Part shown: positions 48,368 to 56,521 of the stretch, piece by piece | Numbering within the stretch: the first letter of the stretch is position 1 | How the letters are laid out: every line of letters starts with the position of its first letter | Assembly: GCA_910579605.1 (NCBI GenBank) | Contig: CAJTUG010000005.1 | Coordinates: 1-64,000, forward strand | Source: an uncultured Muribaculaceae bacterium | Lineage (GTDB): Bacteria; Bacteroidota; Bacteroidia; Bacteroidales; Muribaculaceae | DNA length: 64,000 nt | Direction: 5' to 3' | Made by a program: the position numbers and the translations under genes | The notes under the pieces: model-generated | What the model saw: the letters and a program-made list of their open reading frames with translations, nothing else | What the model was told of the DNA's origin: nothing | Database searches by the model: none

Positions 48368-49615
48368 TCAACGGCCTCTGCGAGATCCGCCCCCACCAGT
48401 GCTATGACCACCGCCATAGCTTCCGCCACGGCTACCGCCAAAGCTGCTGCCCGAACTACGATATGAGTTATTGTTACGATTAGACGAACTGCTATTATTG
48501 CGGTAGCTGTTTTGGTTGGTACGGTTCCTGTTGGAATTATTGTAATTGGAGGAGCTTCCCTGGTTGCGCCCACGCTGGCTGTTGTTGGAAGGTGTAGATA
48601 CCGAAGAAGGCACAGACGGACGAGATGGGCTTACTACCGTAGCAGACCCGACGTTGTTTCCAGGCCGAACAGTTCCCAAAGAGCCCGGACGAGAAGTCCC
48701 CATAGCACCTGGACGTATTGTGCCGCTTGACGGACGACCCATATTACCGGGACGGGTACTGCCCGAAGGCGATGTAGCTTGATTGCTGCCCGGACGGCGA
48801 TTGCCTCCTACAGACGACGATGGTCTGTGAACTCCAGATGCCCCATACGAAGGACGATGCGGACGGGAAGCTCCGGGTGATGTCGGACGCCATGCATGCG
48901 ACGGACCGTGGCCTGGTCCATGCCAATGACCGGGACCATGGCCTGGCCATGGATGTGGATGATGCCATCCGCCCCAGCCCCAAGAGAACCATGGATCATA
49001 GCCCCAAGACCAACCATACCAAGGACCGAAATTAAAACCCCAACCGAAACCTGAATTCCAGTAATATGGCGAATATGCATAGTAGGGCGCGTAGCTGCCC
49101 CACATGTAATAAGGCAAGCCATAGCGCCAAGACCAATCCGAATAAACAGACAACGGGTCTACGCTATTTATCACATACACGTTGATATCTTGTTCAGAGG
49201 GCGTAGAATAGTAGTACTCCATCAATGCCGTATCTCCAGATTCAGCAACAACATCTGGGTTATAGAAACGTTCTATACGGCGAGTATACGAAAAATCGGG
49301 TTGCAAAGCATCATTTGCCTGCGCCGAACTTTCCGAAATATTACGGCGATTATATGTATCCACATCCATCTGAAGCGGACGGGTACTTTCTACGTTGTAT
49401 TTATCCGCAGCAGAATAGCTTTGTTGCTGAGCTTGCTTTTGCGCTTGCTTTTTGCGCCATTCTTCTTCTGCGGCCTTACGAGCCTGCTCTTTCTTTGCAG
49501 CCTTTGCAGGTGAATAATACAAATCGTCTTCATAATCTTGAGCCGAAAGGCTGCTCCCCACAAGGGAAAAAGCGCCAAGAAGCATCAAGGATAATATGCG
49601 GGTGTAAACTTTCAT
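48368..49615 (-). CDS. secreted low-complexity protein (aromatic/Gly/His then Ser/Asn/Arg rich)
   Basis: 415 residues with a signal peptide (cleavage after SAQ, about residue 26). Segments in order: a charged Lys/Gln/Ala-rich helix (about 35-65), a short ordered part (about 75-155), a Trp/Tyr/Gly/Pro/His-rich tract (about 158-242, for example PGHGPGHWHGPGHGPSH), a run of spaced RPG units (about 243-320), and a Ser/Asn/Arg/Gly-rich tail (about 340-415, ending GGGGSRRGR). No enzyme domain. The composition suggests a disordered, adhesive or condensate-like envelope protein, with possible metal binding by the His tract. No named family is recognised beyond a general Bacteroidota type. Confidence 0.7.
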   Translation of the reverse strand: MKVYTRILSLMLLGAFSLVGSSLSAQDYEDDLYYSPAKAAKKEQARKAAEEEWRKKQAQKQAQQQSYSAADKYNVESTRPLQMDVDTYNRRNISESSAQANDALQPDFSYTRRIERFYNPDVVAESGDTALMEYYYSTPSEQDINVYVINSVDPLSVYSDWSWRYGLPYYMWGSYAPYYAYSPYYWNSGFGWGFNFGPWYGWSWGYDPWFSWGWGGWHHPHPWPGHGPGHWHGPGHGPSHAWRPTSPGASRPHRPSYGASGVHRPSSSVGGNRRPGSNQATSPSGSTRPGNMGRPSSGTIRPGAMGTSRPGSLGTVRPGNNVGSATVVSPSRPSVPSSVSTPSNNSQRGRNQGSSSNYNNSNRNRTNQNSYRNNSSSSNRNNNSYRSSGSSFGGSRGGSYGGGHSTGGGGSRRGR

Positions 49616-49704
49616 CAGAGAGATATTTAAATGTGGTGAAACATCACTTTATATGTCTTTTATCATTAGACACTCAAAGAAGCCAATAGTTTAGCTTATG
49701 TGCA

Positions 49705-49712
49705 CAAATATA
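49705..49712 (-). promoter_or_regulatory. -7 box of the low-complexity protein gene
   Basis: TATATTTG on the minus strand, giving a leader of about 80 nt before the start at 49615. Confidence 0.5.
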
Positions 49713-49795
49713 CGCAATTTCAACCATTTTAGAAGCTTTTTTCGCAGAATCAGGTTGTATTTAAGCATTTTTTGCCAAAAATGTGCAAAATAATT

Positions 49796-50557
49796 TCATT
49801 TGCTCAACAACTTGCGATACACGCCTTTACCGTCGGTAGATTTTCCATATGCAACAACATGCTGAGGACAAATATGATAACAGCGCAAACACATTGCGCA
49901 CTTGTCGTTCCATCGAGGACCCTCAGCATCCATATCTATGTTTCCCATAGGACACGAACGCGAACATAAACCACAGCCGGTACAGCCCGGCAACGCATGG
50001 AACGGTTTAGCCGACATCGCAAATTTTTTAAACCATGGGAAAATGATTCTGGATTTTACTCCGGGAAAAGCTCCAGGGATAAGGGTATCCGGTCCGCCGT
50101 TTATTATAGACTCCGAAATACGCTTTATTGCAAAGGGAGCTTCTTCCAACTTTTTGTCGACAATCTCTATTGGGTCTACATCAAAGCCTTTCATGAGCAC
50201 ATAAATGTTGGGCATAATGATGGTATGTGCCCCTACATCTCGCCAAGCTCTCGATTGCATAAGTTTGCGCCATTGCTTGTCTGTGAGACCTGCATCGTCG
50301 CCACACGTCGCCAACATATAATGTTTTGCTTGGCTTGCCGAAGGGAAATCTACAGTTTTAATAAAATTCTCCACTACAGGTGGTACGCCCCAAGAATAAA
50401 CAGGGAAACACCATACGACCCTCTCGCCGGCCGATTCTGTAATCTTGCCGCAAGAAAAGAAACTTGCCATATCAGCCACATTGTTGTCATCTAAAAGGTG
50501 ACCAAGTTCCTGGGCTGCATACCTTGTGTTGCCGGTACCGCTGAAATAAAGTATCAT
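49796..50557 (-). CDS. EFR1-family flavodoxin-ferredoxin protein
   Basis: An N-terminal flavodoxin-like domain (FSGTGNTRYAAQELG at 5-19 is the FMN phosphate loop) is followed by a C-terminal two-cluster ferredoxin domain (CTGCGLCSRSCP and CAMCLRCYHICP). 253 residues, cytoplasmic. Such EFR1 proteins are common in gut anaerobes and probably move electrons between a flavin and iron-sulphur centres; the partner is unknown. Overlaps the Smr gene by 4 bp. Confidence 0.88.
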   Translation of the reverse strand: MILYFSGTGNTRYAAQELGHLLDDNNVADMASFFSCGKITESAGERVVWCFPVYSWGVPPVVENFIKTVDFPSASQAKHYMLATCGDDAGLTDKQWRKLMQSRAWRDVGAHTIIMPNIYVLMKGFDVDPIEIVDKKLEEAPFAIKRISESIINGGPDTLIPGAFPGVKSRIIFPWFKKFAMSAKPFHALPGCTGCGLCSRSCPMGNIDMDAEGPRWNDKCAMCLRCYHICPQHVVAYGKSTDGKGVYRKLLSK

Positions 50558-51678
50558 TTCCGACGGTTGGTGCTGCTATTGCTACCTTTTATAGTTACTT
50601 GCGTAGCTCCGAAACCGTATTCCCTAAAAGAAGCATCCTGAACGTCATGCCCCTTATACCTATGCTTAAGTTCTTTCATAATTGCTTGCCGCAAGACGCC
50701 CTCACCTTTTCCGTGGATAAAAACTATTTTCTGTCCGGGACGGCGGAGATTAGCTTCCATAATTTCCGAAAAGCGATCTATCTGGGCATTGAGAATATCA
50801 GCAGGTCCGAGTCCGGCTACATTGTCAAGTAATTCGGCCGCGTGAAGATCCACTTCTATTATTTCTGAAACAGGCTTGCTGCTCTTTGAACGAGAAACGG
50901 CTTGGTCGCGACGATTCTGCAAGTTAACTTGACGCTTCTTTTCAAGTATCCCTTGGGCAAGCTGTGCGGAATCCAAAGTCTGCAGCACTGCAGGACGGTC
51001 GTTTCCCGTAATCTCAAACGCTATTACCGGGCCGTCAAAATATTGGTTTGGGCGGAAGCAATGCAACTTGGCAAACTTGGTGGCATCAACTTTCAGTTCT
51101 ACATCTCCCGGTTGCTTGGGTGCAAACTCTCGATTCTGTTTAAATGCCACATATTGCACAAGCATCCGGTCAAATTTTGGCAAATCCTGTTGGAATAGTT
51201 CAAAAACGAATTCCTGAATATTCGGTTCAATCACCCCTTGATAGCGCAAAGTCCAATTAGAGTCTTCATTGGCACGAGTACTCACGGCCACAAATAGATA
51301 GTAGTTTGAATCATTCACCAAATATGCATCGAAACCACTCTGCGATAAAGATTTAATGTTCTGGGGTTCAAAACCTAAGGTTATATTCACCACATCACCT
51401 CCAGCAGTTTCTACAACCGGCAATGCAGTAGGTTGCGGTGTCGTATCTTTAGAAAAGATTTTCTGAGCTTTTGTATACTCTTCCCGTTCCACCCTTGGTG
51501 TTGATTTGGGAGCCGTAGCCTTTGCAACGGCTGGAGCACCTACAAGCACACACTCCCTGAGCAATACAGGAGTTTCAAAGCCGTCTTCATCTACATATGC
51601 TATATTATCTTGGATACGAACCACTACCCCACCACCAACAGAGTTGAGGAATCGCACATTATCGCCTACTTTTATCAT
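50554..51678 (-). CDS. DUF2027 and Smr-domain protein
   Basis: An N-terminal DUF2027 region (VGDNVRFLNSVGGGVVVRI and onward) and a C-terminal Smr domain with EVDLHAAEL and FIHGKGEGVLR, the HGxGxGxLR motif of Smr nucleases. There is no MutS ATPase. The ATG at 51678 is chosen; the TTG at 51702 would lie at the predicted transcript start. 374 residues. Role in DNA or ribosome-associated RNA cleavage is inferred from other Smr proteins. Confidence 0.85.
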   Translation of the reverse strand: MIKVGDNVRFLNSVGGGVVVRIQDNIAYVDEDGFETPVLLRECVLVGAPAVAKATAPKSTPRVEREEYTKAQKIFSKDTTPQPTALPVVETAGGDVVNITLGFEPQNIKSLSQSGFDAYLVNDSNYYLFVAVSTRANEDSNWTLRYQGVIEPNIQEFVFELFQQDLPKFDRMLVQYVAFKQNREFAPKQPGDVELKVDATKFAKLHCFRPNQYFDGPVIAFEITGNDRPAVLQTLDSAQLAQGILEKKRQVNLQNRRDQAVSRSKSSKPVSEIIEVDLHAAELLDNVAGLGPADILNAQIDRFSEIMEANLRRPGQKIVFIHGKGEGVLRQAIMKELKHRYKGHDVQDASFREYGFGATQVTIKGSNSSTNRRK

Positions 51679-51699
51679 ATCATCGTATTTTTTAGAACA

Positions 51700-51717
51700 C
51701 AAAAGTACACAAAATTA
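51700..51717 (-). promoter_or_regulatory. tandem -7 boxes of the Smr gene
   Basis: TACTTTTG (51700-51707) and TAATTTTG (51710-51717) on the minus strand both fit TAnnTTTG. The start sites fall at about 51693-51703. Confidence 0.5.
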
Positions 51718-51722
51718 TGCTC

Positions 51723-51768
51723 GTCTCAAAATAGATATGGCAAAACTAACCGGAATCTATTTCGAGAC
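51723..51768. repeat. imperfect inverted repeat upstream of the Smr gene
   Basis: GTCTCAAAATAGAT (51723-51736) and ATCTATTTCGAGAC (51755-51768) pair at 13 of 14 positions. A second copy of GGAATCTATTT follows at about 51799-51809. It may belong to the 3' end of the von Willebrand A transcript or be a control site. Confidence 0.35.
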
Positions 51769-51842
51769 AAGCTCGCAAGAAAGGTTAAAACGGAAACTGG
51801 AATCTATTTGTGTTTACATAGCTTTTCCGTTGAATTGAAGAT

Positions 51843-52649
51843 TTAATCCTCTTCGTTGCGTTCGCATTCGTATGCAGCAAAAAACGACATCGTTTCAGGA
51901 TCACTTATATTTTTCCTCATTTCATCAAATTTCTCGCGTGATGCCGAAGAACCTCTTGCCCAAACCGACGCGCGGATCAAGTCGGATGTGTTAGTATCAG
52001 TGCTAAAAGGTACTGAAACGCCATTTGTCATGCCCGACAATTCCTTATACCAACCACTCCGTCCTATTGTCACAGTATCAATTTTAATCTTCATCTCAGC
52101 AGCCCTATGAGCTACCTGACGCCAATCTATTTGGTTTCCTTGCACAATATCGCCATATGAATAGCCAAGCCCATGTGGTTCTGCATCGGCAATGAGAAGC
52201 ACGACTCTCTTGCTGTCGGGTCTCCAAGGAGTTTCTTCCACTATTTTCTTCAGCACCAATTCGTAGAATTCATCGCCGTCGCCGCCACTGGTATCGCGTG
52301 AATTAAGAACAAATTTTACCAAATCATTTTCGTTGTCTGTAGGCATTAGAACCTGATATGCGTCGCCGAAATTGTCTTTGTCTATCATATCGCAATAGTC
52401 GCCAAAAGCCACTAAGCCCAACCGCAAATCCTCATTATCTTTAAAAAGTTGGGGTATAAGTAGTGAAACATCTTTACGTACGGATCCTATATATGAAGCC
52501 ATTGAACCGGTGGTATCAAAGGCTATCACCATATCGAGTTTGCCAATTGTCTTGGGAGCTATCTTATTTAGCCCGTCGCACACCTCCAAGACATCGTTAT
52601 CTTCTTGTTCTTCTACAAATAATTTAATCGTTTTTTTAGTAGCAGCCAT
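51843..52649 (-). CDS. von Willebrand factor A domain protein
   Basis: 268 residues, no signal peptide or membrane segment. The metal-ion site motif is FDTTGSM (D45, T47/G48, S49), with supporting Asp/Thr residues in SRDTSGGDGDEFYE and VVLLIADAEPHG. The VWA fold fills about 36-235. Such cytoplasmic proteins often work in metal-dependent protein assembly or with AAA ATPases and TerD-like proteins, but no such gene is adjacent. Function not assigned. Confidence 0.75.
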   Translation of the reverse strand: MAATKKTIKLFVEEQEDNDVLEVCDGLNKIAPKTIGKLDMVIAFDTTGSMASYIGSVRKDVSLLIPQLFKDNEDLRLGLVAFGDYCDMIDKDNFGDAYQVLMPTDNENDLVKFVLNSRDTSGGDGDEFYELVLKKIVEETPWRPDSKRVVLLIADAEPHGLGYSYGDIVQGNQIDWRQVAHRAAEMKIKIDTVTIGRSGWYKELSGMTNGVSVPFSTDTNTSDLIRASVWARGSSASREKFDEMRKNISDPETMSFFAAYECERNEED

Positions 52650-52733
52650 GATTTCTGAGATTTTTGTTTGTTATGCCACATGTACAGCCAAAAGGCATTT
52701 TTTTCTCAGAAAAGGCAAAAAAAATTACAAACC

Positions 52734-53522
52734 TTAAAATCCGAAAAGTTTCTCCGAATTCAAAGATATTATATTCTCCGCTTCTGCGGCATCCATTCCT
52801 AAAGCTTGGGCAATTGTATTAAGTATATACGGAATACGGGCGCTTTCGTTTCGTTGTCCGCGCAGTGGCGCCGGAGAAAGATAAGGAGAGTCTGTTTCGG
52901 TGAGAATACGTGTGATACCTATTTCCGGAAGGACACTCCGAAGGTTTGAATTTTTGAAAGTTACGATACCGTTGATACCAAAAAAATAATCTCCGCAACG
53001 GCGTATGCGTTCAACATCGGCCACAGAGCCACCGAAACTATGAAAAACAGCTTTGGCATAGGGATAACTCTGCAGCACTTCCAACGTTTGGTCAAGGCCA
53101 TCGCGGCAATGGATTATAAGAGGCAAACCGGCTGCCACTGCCGCCGCCACCTGAGTATCAAAAGCCTCTATTTGTTCTTTCTCATATTGTTTATCCCAGT
53201 ATAAATCTATTCCGGCCTCGCCAATAGCCACGCAATTAGATGTTTGAGGAATAAGGCTGAGTATATAATCGAGCTCTTGCTTCCAGTCTTCCTTCACCTC
53301 GGTAGGATGCAACCCCAAAGCCACAGCAACATTAGCGCTATAAAACGATGCAAGCATAAGCATAGGCTCCACCGAAGACCGGTCTACACCGGGGAAAATC
53401 ATTCTCGTCACTCCGGCTGCTATCGCACGGTCTACAGCCATACGTTGGCCTTCAAGAGAATCCGGAGTTTGCCCCTCCAGGGAAAACTCCGGCATATACA
53501 AATGGGTATGTGTGTCTATCAT
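52734..53522 (-). CDS. TatD-family metal-dependent hydrolase
   Basis: DNase-type TIM barrel. The metal ligands appear in order: IDTHTHLY, GEAGIDLYW, IIHCRDGLDQTLE, HSFGG and TETDSPYLSPAPLRGQRNE. 262 residues from ATG 53522; an upstream TTG at 53528 overlaps the previous gene. Last of a four-gene run with nadC, a HAD phosphatase and a prenyl synthase. Confidence 0.93.
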   Translation of the reverse strand: MIDTHTHLYMPEFSLEGQTPDSLEGQRMAVDRAIAAGVTRMIFPGVDRSSVEPMLMLASFYSANVAVALGLHPTEVKEDWKQELDYILSLIPQTSNCVAIGEAGIDLYWDKQYEKEQIEAFDTQVAAAVAAGLPLIIHCRDGLDQTLEVLQSYPYAKAVFHSFGGSVADVERIRRCGDYFFGINGIVTFKNSNLRSVLPEIGITRILTETDSPYLSPAPLRGQRNESARIPYILNTIAQALGMDAAEAENIISLNSEKLFGF

Positions 53523-53524
53523 TT

Positions 53525-54490
53525 TCAATGGCTTCGATTGGCAGCTTTTAGAGCCAATTGTATAAAAAACTCACGGGCATTGTGATTCAATTCAACATTT
53601 TCCAAGGCATCTATCGCTGTTTTAGAAAATCTTTCTGCCAAAAGACAGCAGCGCTCACCAAGATTGAGGCGATCGTATACGCGCACCACTTGAGCAATGA
53701 GTTCCCGGTCGTCTAAATTCTCGGAAATAATACCGCCAAGTTCCTCGCCAGCTTCTGAAAGCCCGTTTATTAAAAGCCATGTTTTCTTTCTGTTCACAAT
53801 ATCCCCGCCTATCTCTTTTCCGAAAATTGCCGGGTCGCCATAAGTGTCCAACCAATCGTCGCGCAACTGGAAAGCAAGACCGAGGTTGATTCCATAGTCA
53901 TAGAAAGCTTTAACGACATCTCTGCCGGCGCCGGCCATCAAAGCGCCTATGGCGCAAGAACATGCGAGGAGAACACTTGTTTTGAGCCTAATCATCTCAA
54001 GATACTCACTCACAGCCACATCATTGCGCCGTTCAAACTCCATATCAAGCTGCTGTCCTTCATAAACCTCCATTGCGGTAGTATTGAATATGCTTAGCAG
54101 GTCTTGCAGTTTATCTCCAGCGCAACAAGCTATAAGCTGACACGACATAGTGAGCATGGCATCACCGGATAGTATGGCTGCATTTTCATTCCAACGGCGA
54201 TGTACAGTTGGCCTTCCGCGCCTTATATCTGCCTTATCCATAACATCATCATGCAAAAGGGTGAAATTATGGAACATTTCTATACCAAGAGCCTGATTCA
54301 TGGCTTCCTGGGGATTCTTATGGCTCAGTGCAGAGAATGCTGCCAACAACAAGCTTGGCCGCAATCTTTTTCCACCACCCGAAAGCGTGTATTTTATGGG
54401 ATCGAACAACTTGGGTGCTGTGGTAGGATAGTCTATGTTCTCTAAGGCTTGTTCTACCAATGAGCCAAAGTATTCTGTGGTAAATTCCAT
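53525..54490 (-). CDS. polyprenyl (trans-isoprenyl) diphosphate synthase
   Basis: Builds isoprenoid chains from IPP and allylic diphosphate for quinones or undecaprenyl-type carriers. The first aspartate-rich motif is LLHDDVMDKADIRRGRPTVH and the second is LAFQLRDDWLDTYGD, both intact. GGGKRLRPSLLL near residue 34 binds the diphosphate. 321 residues. Chain length cannot be told by eye; octaprenyl or farnesyl-type are both possible. It follows the HAD gene by 3 nt. Confidence 0.9.
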   Translation of the reverse strand: MEFTTEYFGSLVEQALENIDYPTTAPKLFDPIKYTLSGGGKRLRPSLLLAAFSALSHKNPQEAMNQALGIEMFHNFTLLHDDVMDKADIRRGRPTVHRRWNENAAILSGDAMLTMSCQLIACCAGDKLQDLLSIFNTTAMEVYEGQQLDMEFERRNDVAVSEYLEMIRLKTSVLLACSCAIGALMAGAGRDVVKAFYDYGINLGLAFQLRDDWLDTYGDPAIFGKEIGGDIVNRKKTWLLINGLSEAGEELGGIISENLDDRELIAQVVRVYDRLNLGERCCLLAERFSKTAIDALENVELNHNAREFFIQLALKAANRSH

Positions 54491-54493
54491 TTG

Positions 54494-55111
54494 TCAAATT
54501 ATTTGTGAGAAATCGAGTTGCGAAAAAGAATCTATAATCATATCAGCCTTGCCATCAAGGCTTTGACGGGGATTGCTTGTAGTAAGGGCCACAACAAAAG
54601 CTCCACTGCCCCTGCCTGCGGCAAGACCATTGAAAGAATCCTCAAAAACAACAGAATCTTCTGGAGACACTCCAAGAAGTTGCGCCGCCGTGAGGTAACA
54701 TTCGGGGTCTGGTTTGGATTTGGTCACGCACGAGTCTGTTATGACCACTTTGAAATAGTCTTTTAAATATGGGTGCATGCCAAAGAGTTTATCCATTTTT
54801 TTATTATTGCTACTGGTAACTATGGCACAAGCTACTCCCATATTTTTCAATTTTTCCAAAAATGCCAAAGTATCTTCAAACAATGGATATTCCATAGTTT
54901 CTTCCGCATCTTCAAGCATTTGCATCACTTTAGGTCGGTCTTCGGCATTAAAATACTGCATAATGTGGGGCAAAGTGGTACCTTTTATTTTCAATGCAAA
55001 ACCGGGAATACCTGTAGGGACTGCTTGATCTATGGATTCCCAGATGCGTGTATATACCGGTTCGGAGTCCACAAGCACACCGTCAAGATCAAATAGAGCA
55101 GCTTTACGCAT
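54494..55111 (-). CDS. HAD-family phosphatase (beta-phosphoglucomutase-like)
   Basis: The nucleophile motif is FDLDGVLVDSEPVY (7-20), with the Ser/Thr motif ATIVTSSNN-like (AIVTSSNNKKMD), the Lys motif KSKPDPECYL, and the acidic motif VFEDSFNGLAAG. A helical cap domain occupies about 18-85. 205 residues. Substrate unknown. 3-nt gaps on both sides place it in the nadC operon. Confidence 0.88.
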   Translation of the reverse strand: MRKAALFDLDGVLVDSEPVYTRIWESIDQAVPTGIPGFALKIKGTTLPHIMQYFNAEDRPKVMQMLEDAEETMEYPLFEDTLAFLEKLKNMGVACAIVTSSNNKKMDKLFGMHPYLKDYFKVVITDSCVTKSKPDPECYLTAAQLLGVSPEDSVVFEDSFNGLAAGRGSGAFVVALTTSNPRQSLDGKADMIIDSFSQLDFSQII

Positions 55112-55114
55112 GGC

Positions 55115-55969
55115 TTAACAAGCTTTGAAACTCAAATCCAAGCCTTTCACAGAATGTGTCAATGCACCGACAGAAACAAAATCCACTCCGGCTTCGCCAT
55201 ATGCACGGAGAGTATCAAACGTAATGCCGCCCGAAGATTCGATTTCAACCCCAGGAGCAGCCTTTCGTATAATCGCCACCGCTTCCTTGGTGCGCTCGGG
55301 TGTGAAATTATCAAGCATAATCCTATCTACACCGGCAGCAATAGCTTCGTTGATTTCGTCTTCATTACGAACTTCCACTTCTATTTTCAGATTTTTGCCA
55401 TTGTTGCGACAATAATCTTTGGCTCTGCTAACCGCAGCTGTAATTCCTCCTGCAAAATCAACGTGGTTATCTTTGATTAGAATCATATCAAACAAGCCTA
55501 TACGATGATTTTTACCCCCACCAATTTTAACCGCGTCTTTTTCAAGCATACGCATGCCTGGGGTCGTCTTACGAGTATCAAGCACATAGCAATCAAGCCC
55601 CTCAAGCTGCTTCTGGTATCTGGCAGTTTCGGTTGCGACACCGCTCATTCGCTGCATTATATTGAGCATGAGACGTTCTGTTTGGAGAAGAGACCGCACA
55701 GGCCCTTCAACAACAAAAGCTATATCACCAGGCTTGACAACAGCACCGTCGTTTATGAAAACGGTCATTTTCAGACTCGGATCGAATTTTTGAAAAACCT
55801 TCCGAGCCATTTCCACCCCGGCCAAAATACCGGGTTCTTTCACCAAAAGATGCTGTTTGCCCATGGCATCAGGGCCTATGGTGCTCAATGTTGTGTGGTC
55901 GCCGTCGCCGATGTCTTCGGCAAATGAAAGGGCAAGAAGGTCGTCAATTAATTCGTCTTTTGTTTTCAT
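55115..55969 (-). CDS. nadC: nicotinate-nucleotide pyrophosphorylase (quinolinate phosphoribosyltransferase)
   Basis: Makes nicotinate mononucleotide from quinolinate and PRPP in NAD synthesis. Motifs: EDIGDGDHTTLSTI, NIMQRMSGVATETARYQK, LDTRKTTPGMRMLEK, GGGKNHRIGLFDMILIKDNH region, and ESSGGITFDTLRAYGEAGVDFVS. 284 residues. First gene of a probable nadC-HAD-prenyl synthase-tatD operon, divergent from rlmH. Confidence 0.97.
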   Translation of the reverse strand: MKTKDELIDDLLALSFAEDIGDGDHTTLSTIGPDAMGKQHLLVKEPGILAGVEMARKVFQKFDPSLKMTVFINDGAVVKPGDIAFVVEGPVRSLLQTERLMLNIMQRMSGVATETARYQKQLEGLDCYVLDTRKTTPGMRMLEKDAVKIGGGKNHRIGLFDMILIKDNHVDFAGGITAAVSRAKDYCRNNGKNLKIEVEVRNEDEINEAIAAGVDRIMLDNFTPERTKEAVAIIRKAAPGVEIESSGGITFDTLRAYGEAGVDFVSVGALTHSVKGLDLSFKAC

Positions 55970-55991
55970 AATGAATAAGTTTTTGTGAATG

Positions 55992-55999
55992 CAAATTTA
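55992..55999 (-). promoter_or_regulatory. -7 box of the nadC operon
   Basis: TAAATTTG on the minus strand; the start site is about 16 nt before the nadC ATG at 55969. Confidence 0.5.
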
Positions 56000-56020
56000 G
56001 CACTTTTGCTGCAAATTGCG

Positions 56021-56028
56021 TAAATTTG
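56021..56028 (+). promoter_or_regulatory. -7 box of rlmH
   Basis: TAAATTTG lies 4 nt before the rlmH ATG at 56033, so a start site at the usual distance would coincide with the start codon. Confidence 0.5.
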
Positions 56029-56032
56029 CAGC

Positions 56033-56506
56033 ATGAAAATCAGAATGCTATGCATGGGAGAAGTCCGCGACAAAAAAATCGCAGACGCTATTAGCGTATA
56101 TACCAAACGCTTACCCCACTATTTCCCTTTTTCAATGGATTGTCTTCGAGATGTCAAAACCACCAAAGGCACCACCCAGCAACGACAAAAGGAGATGGAA
56201 GGCGAAAAATTCCTTGCAGAAATAGCGCCTGCAGATTTCGTAGTGCTTTTAGACGAGAGAGGCAAAGAATTTTCATCAAGGGAATTTGCAGATTTCATAA
56301 GCAGGAAATCTCTTGATCTACCACGCAACCTCATCCTGGTTATTGGAGGTCCATACGGTTTTTCGCAAGCAGTCTATTCTCGTGCCGACATGCTGATTTC
56401 TCTTTCAAGAATGACTTTCCCCCATGAGTTAGTGCGTCTTTTCCTCGCCGAACAACTCTACCGAGCCGCATCGATAAACGCAGGTGAACCATACCACCAC
56501 GACTAA
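56033..56506 (+). CDS. rlmH: 23S rRNA pseudouridine-1915 N3-methyltransferase
   Basis: SPOUT-class methyltransferase. Motifs: LLDERGKEFSSREFADFI, LVIGGPYGFSQAVYSRAD and the knot-end RLFLAEQLYRAASINAGEPYHHD. 157 residues, the standard length. First gene of a run that continues into the ABC-F gene (15-nt gap). Confidence 0.97.
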   Translation: MKIRMLCMGEVRDKKIADAISVYTKRLPHYFPFSMDCLRDVKTTKGTTQQRQKEMEGEKFLAEIAPADFVVLLDERGKEFSSREFADFISRKSLDLPRNLILVIGGPYGFSQAVYSRADMLISLSRMTFPHELVRLFLAEQLYRAASINAGEPYHHD

Positions 56507-56521
56507 GAAGCAAATAAAGCC

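Noticed and set aside
48600..48990. Repetitive DNA in the RPG and His/Gly tracts as a possible CRISPR or satellite
   Set aside because: The repeats are codon-level and irregular inside a continuous reading frame with a signal peptide, with no spacer-repeat structure.
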